From Strongyloides papillosus (Eukaryota; Nematoda; Chromadorea; Rhabditida; Strongyloididae), in the NCBI GenBank assembly GCA_005656395.1, contig SRSI01000050.1:4827193-4891192 (forward strand): a DNA stretch of 64,000 nucleotides. The letters run 5' to 3'. The translations under genes and the position numbers were made by a program. The notes below the pieces were generated by a model that had not been told where the DNA came from, ran no database searches, and worked only from the letters and a program-made list of their open reading frames with translations. This document shows, piece after piece, positions 59,131-64,000 of this stretch; positions within the stretch are counted from its first letter, which is position 1; each line of letters begins with the position of its first letter.

Positions 59131-60482
59131 ATCACAATAGAATTTCTAGTTTATTTAAAGGGAATTTTATTATATATTACTTTATGTGTATTCTCCTTTT
59201 ATTATAGGGTAAGTTAAATGGTATGAAATGATAACAATAAAATATATATTTTTCTTTCTTTTGTTATTGTGATGAAATATTATAGATGGTATAGTGATTT
59301 ATAAAAGTTAATAGGTAATAGATTGATGATTTTAATTGAAAGTTTCTAGGTAATGTACTTTATGATGAAAAGTATGGTGATAAAAAAATTATGTTAAGAA
59401 AAGGGTGATTGGATGTAAACAATTGTGTCAAGTAAGTGTACACATTTATGCTAGTAACGATACTCCAAAGCGGGTTTTTTTTTATTATAAAAAAACCCCC
59501 ACGGATAACAATATTGGTGGGCTTTTTCCCTTTGTTATTTGAGAATTATCATTTTTTACTGTTTTATTTGTTTTATTGGTAATTAATGATAAGAACACCA
59601 ATTAATGATAATTAAAAAAACTTTATCAGCAAAAAAGAAACTTTTTACATTGTGTATTTAACAGAATATATACTTTTATTGTCATTAATTTAAGTTGGAA
59701 AGACAATAATAATAAAAGAGATAATTATCCTGACTACAAAACACAAATCACCTTCACTCCTACACGATACCATCTTGATCATTATCAAATCATTTAATGT
59801 TAATTAGGAATTCAATAACATAACTTCACACCACTTCCACAACTTCTCTTCTGATTCCCAAAAATTTTATTAAAAAAAGTACAAAAAAAGAAAACCAATA
59901 ATTAATGTATAATAACTTTTATGTATTCTGAAAGATATAAGAAAATTGTAACATGTAAATGAATTCCTTCATTATTCCTCCTCAAAAGAACTAAAGTGTT
60001 AGTAGAGATGTGATAATAAAAAAAGATATATAAAAATTAGGTAAAAACAAGAAAAAAAATATAGAAAATATGACAACATTACATACATGTTTTTGTTTTC
60101 TTTGACGGATGTGTATTTTGTGTTTGTAGATAATAATAATGATTCTAAATTGTATGTGTGTATAATTCTGTGAATGATAATATAATAATATGTATGTGAG
60201 TATTATGGGTGCCCTTTACTGAAAGGACAAATAATAATAATAGGATTAATTATATAATTATAAATAAGAACAAAAAAATTAAAAAGAAAGAGGAAATCCA
60301 AGATAAAGATATACAATTAATAATTATTTTTCTCAATATTTACATTCCCTCCTTTTGTTTTTAATCTATTATTTTCCTTTCTCCTCCATAAAGGTTTCTC
60401 TTTCAATTATTCTCCCGCTACTAATTAATTTTTTTCACTTTATATATAGAATTATAATAAAAATTGAAGAACATAACATATA
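59131..60482. other. Intergenic region between ced-12 and the casein kinase gene
   Basis: A+T-rich. A hairpin-prone string of gcgggt, a T run, attat, an A run and accccc lies near 59471-59501. No coding frame supported; the sequence just before 60483 is the 3' UTR of the kinase gene. Confidence 0.4.
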
Positions 60483-62361
60483 TCATTTCTGTTGGATTGG
60501 AGTCTTAGAGCAACGCCTTTTAAAACAACAACACTTAACTTCACCACTATTATTATCATCATGTTGGTTGTTTCCTCCACCCCGGTTGTTTGATTCGATA
60601 ATATCTTCCATATTTGATGAATGCATCACTTGATTTGACCCAAATACGGCTGCTAAACCACTTCCTGCAGGCCTTAGACCATCTTCACGTTGTTTGTTAC
60701 CGGTACCAGAATGCCTACCACCTTTCAATCCCTGATCTTGACGGTTCCCGGATGTTGCGGCACTGGTAGCTAAGTTATTGTCAACTGATGCATGAATTGA
60801 TCCTGATGGTGTTGAGGCATGATTCAATTTAGCTGTCCAATCAAATTCATAGTCATATGTATATCCACTCCTCTCGAGGACAGTTTTAAATAAATTAAAA
60901 CAATAATCATAATCTGGTGTCTCAAAGAAGTCAAGTCTTCGAGCATACCGAAGATACTGAGCAAACTCCTCTGGAAATCCTTCACACAGAATCTCGATTG
61001 GTGTTATTCTTTTGGTATCACCAATCTTCTGATAACGTTCCTTTAATGTATCTGCTTTTAGACCCTGCCATGGTAATGATCCTCTCAAGAAATACATAAA
61101 CATGTGTCCTAATGCTTCAAGATCATCTCTTCGAGATTGTTCTTTTCCTAAATGTGTATTTATAGACATGTAACGAGCAGTACCCGTTAGGGATTTATGT
61201 TCTCTATATGAAATATGCTTGCCTAAAAAATAAAATAATTATAAAGATTCATTAATAATAACAACATACCCGTATCACAATCAATGTATTCTTTTGCCAA
61301 ACCAAAATCAATAATATGTAAAATATGTTGTTTCCTCGTTGATGCACGACCAATTAAAAAATTCTCTGGTTTAACATCTCTATAAATAAGATGCTTGGAA
61401 TGTACAAACTCCATACGTCTAATAAGTTGCATAGCTATCATACAAACAGTTTTTAGTGTATACCTTCTATCACACATATCAAAGAGATCCTCTAAGGAGT
61501 TACCTAATAATTCCATCACCAATGCATTATACTTCCCACATGGACCAAAATAATGAACCTGTGGTATTCCTTCAGCTTGGCCCATCAATTTATAAAATCT
61601 ATACTCTAAATGTAATTGGGGTGCCTTTGACTTCATTGCTTCTAATTTTATTGCTACATGTTCATTATTATATAAGTTTTTTCCTAAACGTAATTCACCA
61701 AAATTTCCACATCCTATTTTTTTCCCAATCCTAAAATTGGGTCCAACCATCAAGACGGAGGATGATGCCGATTGTGAGGTGTTCTGTCCCCCAGGACCAC
61801 CACCTCTTGTGTTTGTCATAGTTGTATAAATATTAGATTCAGAACGAAGATCGTACTGACTATGAGAACTTTTATCTAGCAAACCACCAGTTGTTGTTTC
61901 AAATGATAACCTACCACAGGAGAGTTCTGTTGATAGGCAACCACCACCACCAGTTACTGAAGATGGAGTACCTTGGTATAAATTTGGAGGCAATAGACGT
62001 TGTTGTTGATAGGTATTCTCTCCAATAACAACCTTTGATTGTTGGCGTTTTCTATTACTCTTGTTTGGAGAATGCCTTGTCCTACTACTACGCCCAGATA
62101 CTGATGCTGATATTCCTTGTGTTAATCCACTGGAAAATTTTAGAATATTATAGTTAGAAATATTTTATAATACAATATATCAATTTACCTAAGATAGTTG
62201 AGGAACGTGATCTGGTAGTTGAGGTGTCCGTACGAAATTTTGACGCAAATCTCTGTTTAGTCGAAAGATTATTACCACTTTTATTGGTTGATGATGAATT
62301 TGTTCCAGATGTATGGTAATGGTGTTTGATGGCAGAGGCTCGTTGCGTAGACGAAACCCGT
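60483..62361 (-). CDS. csnk-1: Casein kinase 1 gamma (5' end incomplete)
   Basis: Minus strand, coding exons about 62361-62189, about 62115 or 62129-61270, and 61222-60483. The last junction is clean (a 47-bp intron within [24 protein letters not shown]). The kinase domain has the glycine loop GCGNFGE, VAIK lysine, [12 protein letters not shown] and the CK1-gamma-specific [35 protein letters not shown] in part. The C-terminus KCCCFKRR is a palmitoylation-type Cys cluster that anchors gamma isoforms to the membrane, where they act in Wnt/LRP6 signalling. The Ser/Thr-rich N-terminal region is long. The first junction is uncertain: the best acceptor (ttttccag) leads to a stop after frame 1, while a weaker one (cacaag) keeps it open. 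The start codon was not found. Confidence 0.9.
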
Positions 62362-64000
62362 CTAAAAGAAAATAGAAAATATTACTAAAATAAATATTAA
62401 TAAGTTTATAGTAAGAATGATAAAATTATATACTAATGAAAATAGAGAAAGAGTACAAATATAATATGCATTAACGATGTTCTTAAGAAAGAAAATAAGT
62501 AATAATATCTCTAGGGCAAATAAAATTTTTACGAAAAACAAAGAAACTACAAAAACCGGAGGGAAAAAAAAGTCACAAAAATAATTACCTCATTAAAATT
62601 AACAATATTGGTAAAATATAGTAAAAAAGTAGTGAACGCACCAACAAATAATAGATTGTATGCATGAAGGAGAAGTAGGAGATGACGACAACGACGTCGA
62701 CAACAAAAAAAATGCATAGAGATTGTGTCGTGAGTGTAAAAGCGCAAAGGGATCGATGATGATGACTATGGAACACATACATGGCGTAGGTCAAAGCATT
62801 ATCTTAATGATAAGTATTATTCCATTAATTAATTGACAGTATATTTATTTCTCCAACAAAACTATTTTTTACTAATCTTATTTTTTATATTTATCTATTT
62901 TTTGTAAAATCTTCTCTAAAATATAGCGATTAATCATTCCATTTTCTTGATTTACAGGATAGATAAGGTATAAAGTGACCATGAAGGTGGATGGAAAAAA
63001 ATGAAAATGTATCATGGTATAACAAGATGAAAGATGATGATGATTAAAAAAGATGAGTAGTAATATAGTATTAGGAAATTTTGTACTCTTATTTCTGATG
63101 AAATATAATATGTTAAATGTCTTATTATAAATTGATGATATATGGGCAAGTCAACTAAATATATCCTGTTGAATGATGTTATATAGAAAAAAAGAGAAGA
63201 AAAAAACTTTTGATACTCTTTTTTTAGCATATATAAATATAAGGATAAATATTTTTATTAAAATAGAAGGTAAAAGTACATGTTTTCTAAAAGGAAATAA
63301 AAGATTAATAGGAAATTTCTAGAAAATCAAATAATTCACTATTTTCCCTCATTATAGAGATGATAAATAATAAAATATTATAAAAGATGGCATGAAAAGT
63401 TGATAATATCATAAAAGAAATCTAATTATAAATATTGTAGGAGAAATAAAATATGGTAGAGGAAATTTATAAAGATATGTTATTAAAAATATGGAATTGA
63501 TATAATAGAATGTTCTTGTATTAAAATGAATAATTAGTCCAACTGATATATATACAACATATATCATACATTTACATAAATATGTAACATACAAATGATA
63601 ATAAAAAGTTATATTCTCTTTAAACAATAATAAAAATGATGTGATACTCTTTAAATGTAAAGAGCTTTAAATAGTAATTATTGAAATAATATAATTAATT
63701 TATAGATAGATTCACTATATATAATGTGTGTGTAACATACGTTATCAATGAAAATAATAAATATATACATTTAGATATGTGTTTGTCCTTGATTGGAAGT
63801 AAAAATTTTTAACATATTAATCAAGAAAATGGAAAAATTATGAAATCAATAGAGAGAGTATAACTTTTTGATAACGAATTTGGAATTTTACTTTTTGTTT
63901 TAAGCTGGAGAATGATTATAGGAAATTTAAAAGCGATATTGGGGCGTCAATCAGGTAATTTTATAAAAAAGAAATTTTAAAAATAGTGTAATAGGTAGAA
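62362..64000. other. Upstream region or introns of the casein kinase gene
   Basis: The acceptor at 62362 shows that at least one further exon lies upstream, here or beyond the window. A possible donor (aatgag|gtaatt near 62588, minus strand) could end such an exon, but no convincing start codon was found. The rest is A+T-rich with low-complexity frames only. Confidence 0.4.

Noticed and set aside
59468..59505. Hairpin of T and A runs flanked by ggg and ccc resembling a bacterial terminator
   Set aside because: The genome is eukaryotic, and pairing of homopolymer runs is expected in A+T-rich DNA.

Overview
This is eukaryotic DNA, almost certainly from a parasitic nematode of the Strongyloides type. 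It is strongly A+T-rich (about three quarters by eye). Introns are few and tiny (36-82 bp, GT...TTTCAG/TTTTAG). Probable trans-splice acceptors sit a few bases before start codons. Conserved genes match nematode orthologues (OSCP, GOLPH3, CED-12/ELMO, casein kinase 1 gamma, a TPR nucleoporin), next to family expansions typical of Strongyloididae (acetylcholinesterase-like carboxylesterases). The species cannot be fixed from the sequence alone. Gene models below join exons I spliced by hand from reading frame and splice signals.

1-3140: three small secreted Thr/Ser-rich proteins with very basic tails (the first cut by the window edge). 3154-10660: a tandem triplication of a secreted cholinesterase-like gene, each copy with its own homologous 5' flank and a 36-40 bp intron. 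12349-12820: a GPI-anchored Ly6/quiver-like protein. 13204-19096: a TPR nucleoporin and the mitochondrial ATP synthase OSCP subunit, divergently arranged. 21172-22197: GOLPH3, conserved along its length but with an apparent one-base frameshift.

24025-44478 is the unusual part: about 20 kb of fast-evolving paralogues in mirror-image order. An orphan gene family ('family A') lies at each outer end, pointing inward. Between them are three F-box genes on the + strand and five intact plus one broken F-box gene on the - strand. An orphan membrane protein lies near the centre of symmetry. On the right arm the basic unit appears to be a pair, NADAR-like gene followed by F-box gene. Only one NADAR-like gene is intact; eroded remnants of it lie in the spacers between the F-box genes. 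A 1.15 kb foldback element built of 42-bp repeats is inserted in one spacer with a clear 9-bp target duplication.

45665-62361: conserved, apparently single-copy genes: a TAPL/HAF-type ABC half-transporter, a transthyretin-like secreted protein, a BPI/LBP-type lipid-binding protein, CED-12/ELMO and casein kinase 1 gamma (5' end unresolved). The remaining long gaps (10.6-12.3, 19.1-21.2, 22.2-24.0, 52.7-56.6, 59.1-60.5 and 62.4-64 kb) are A+T-rich with no gene I can support.
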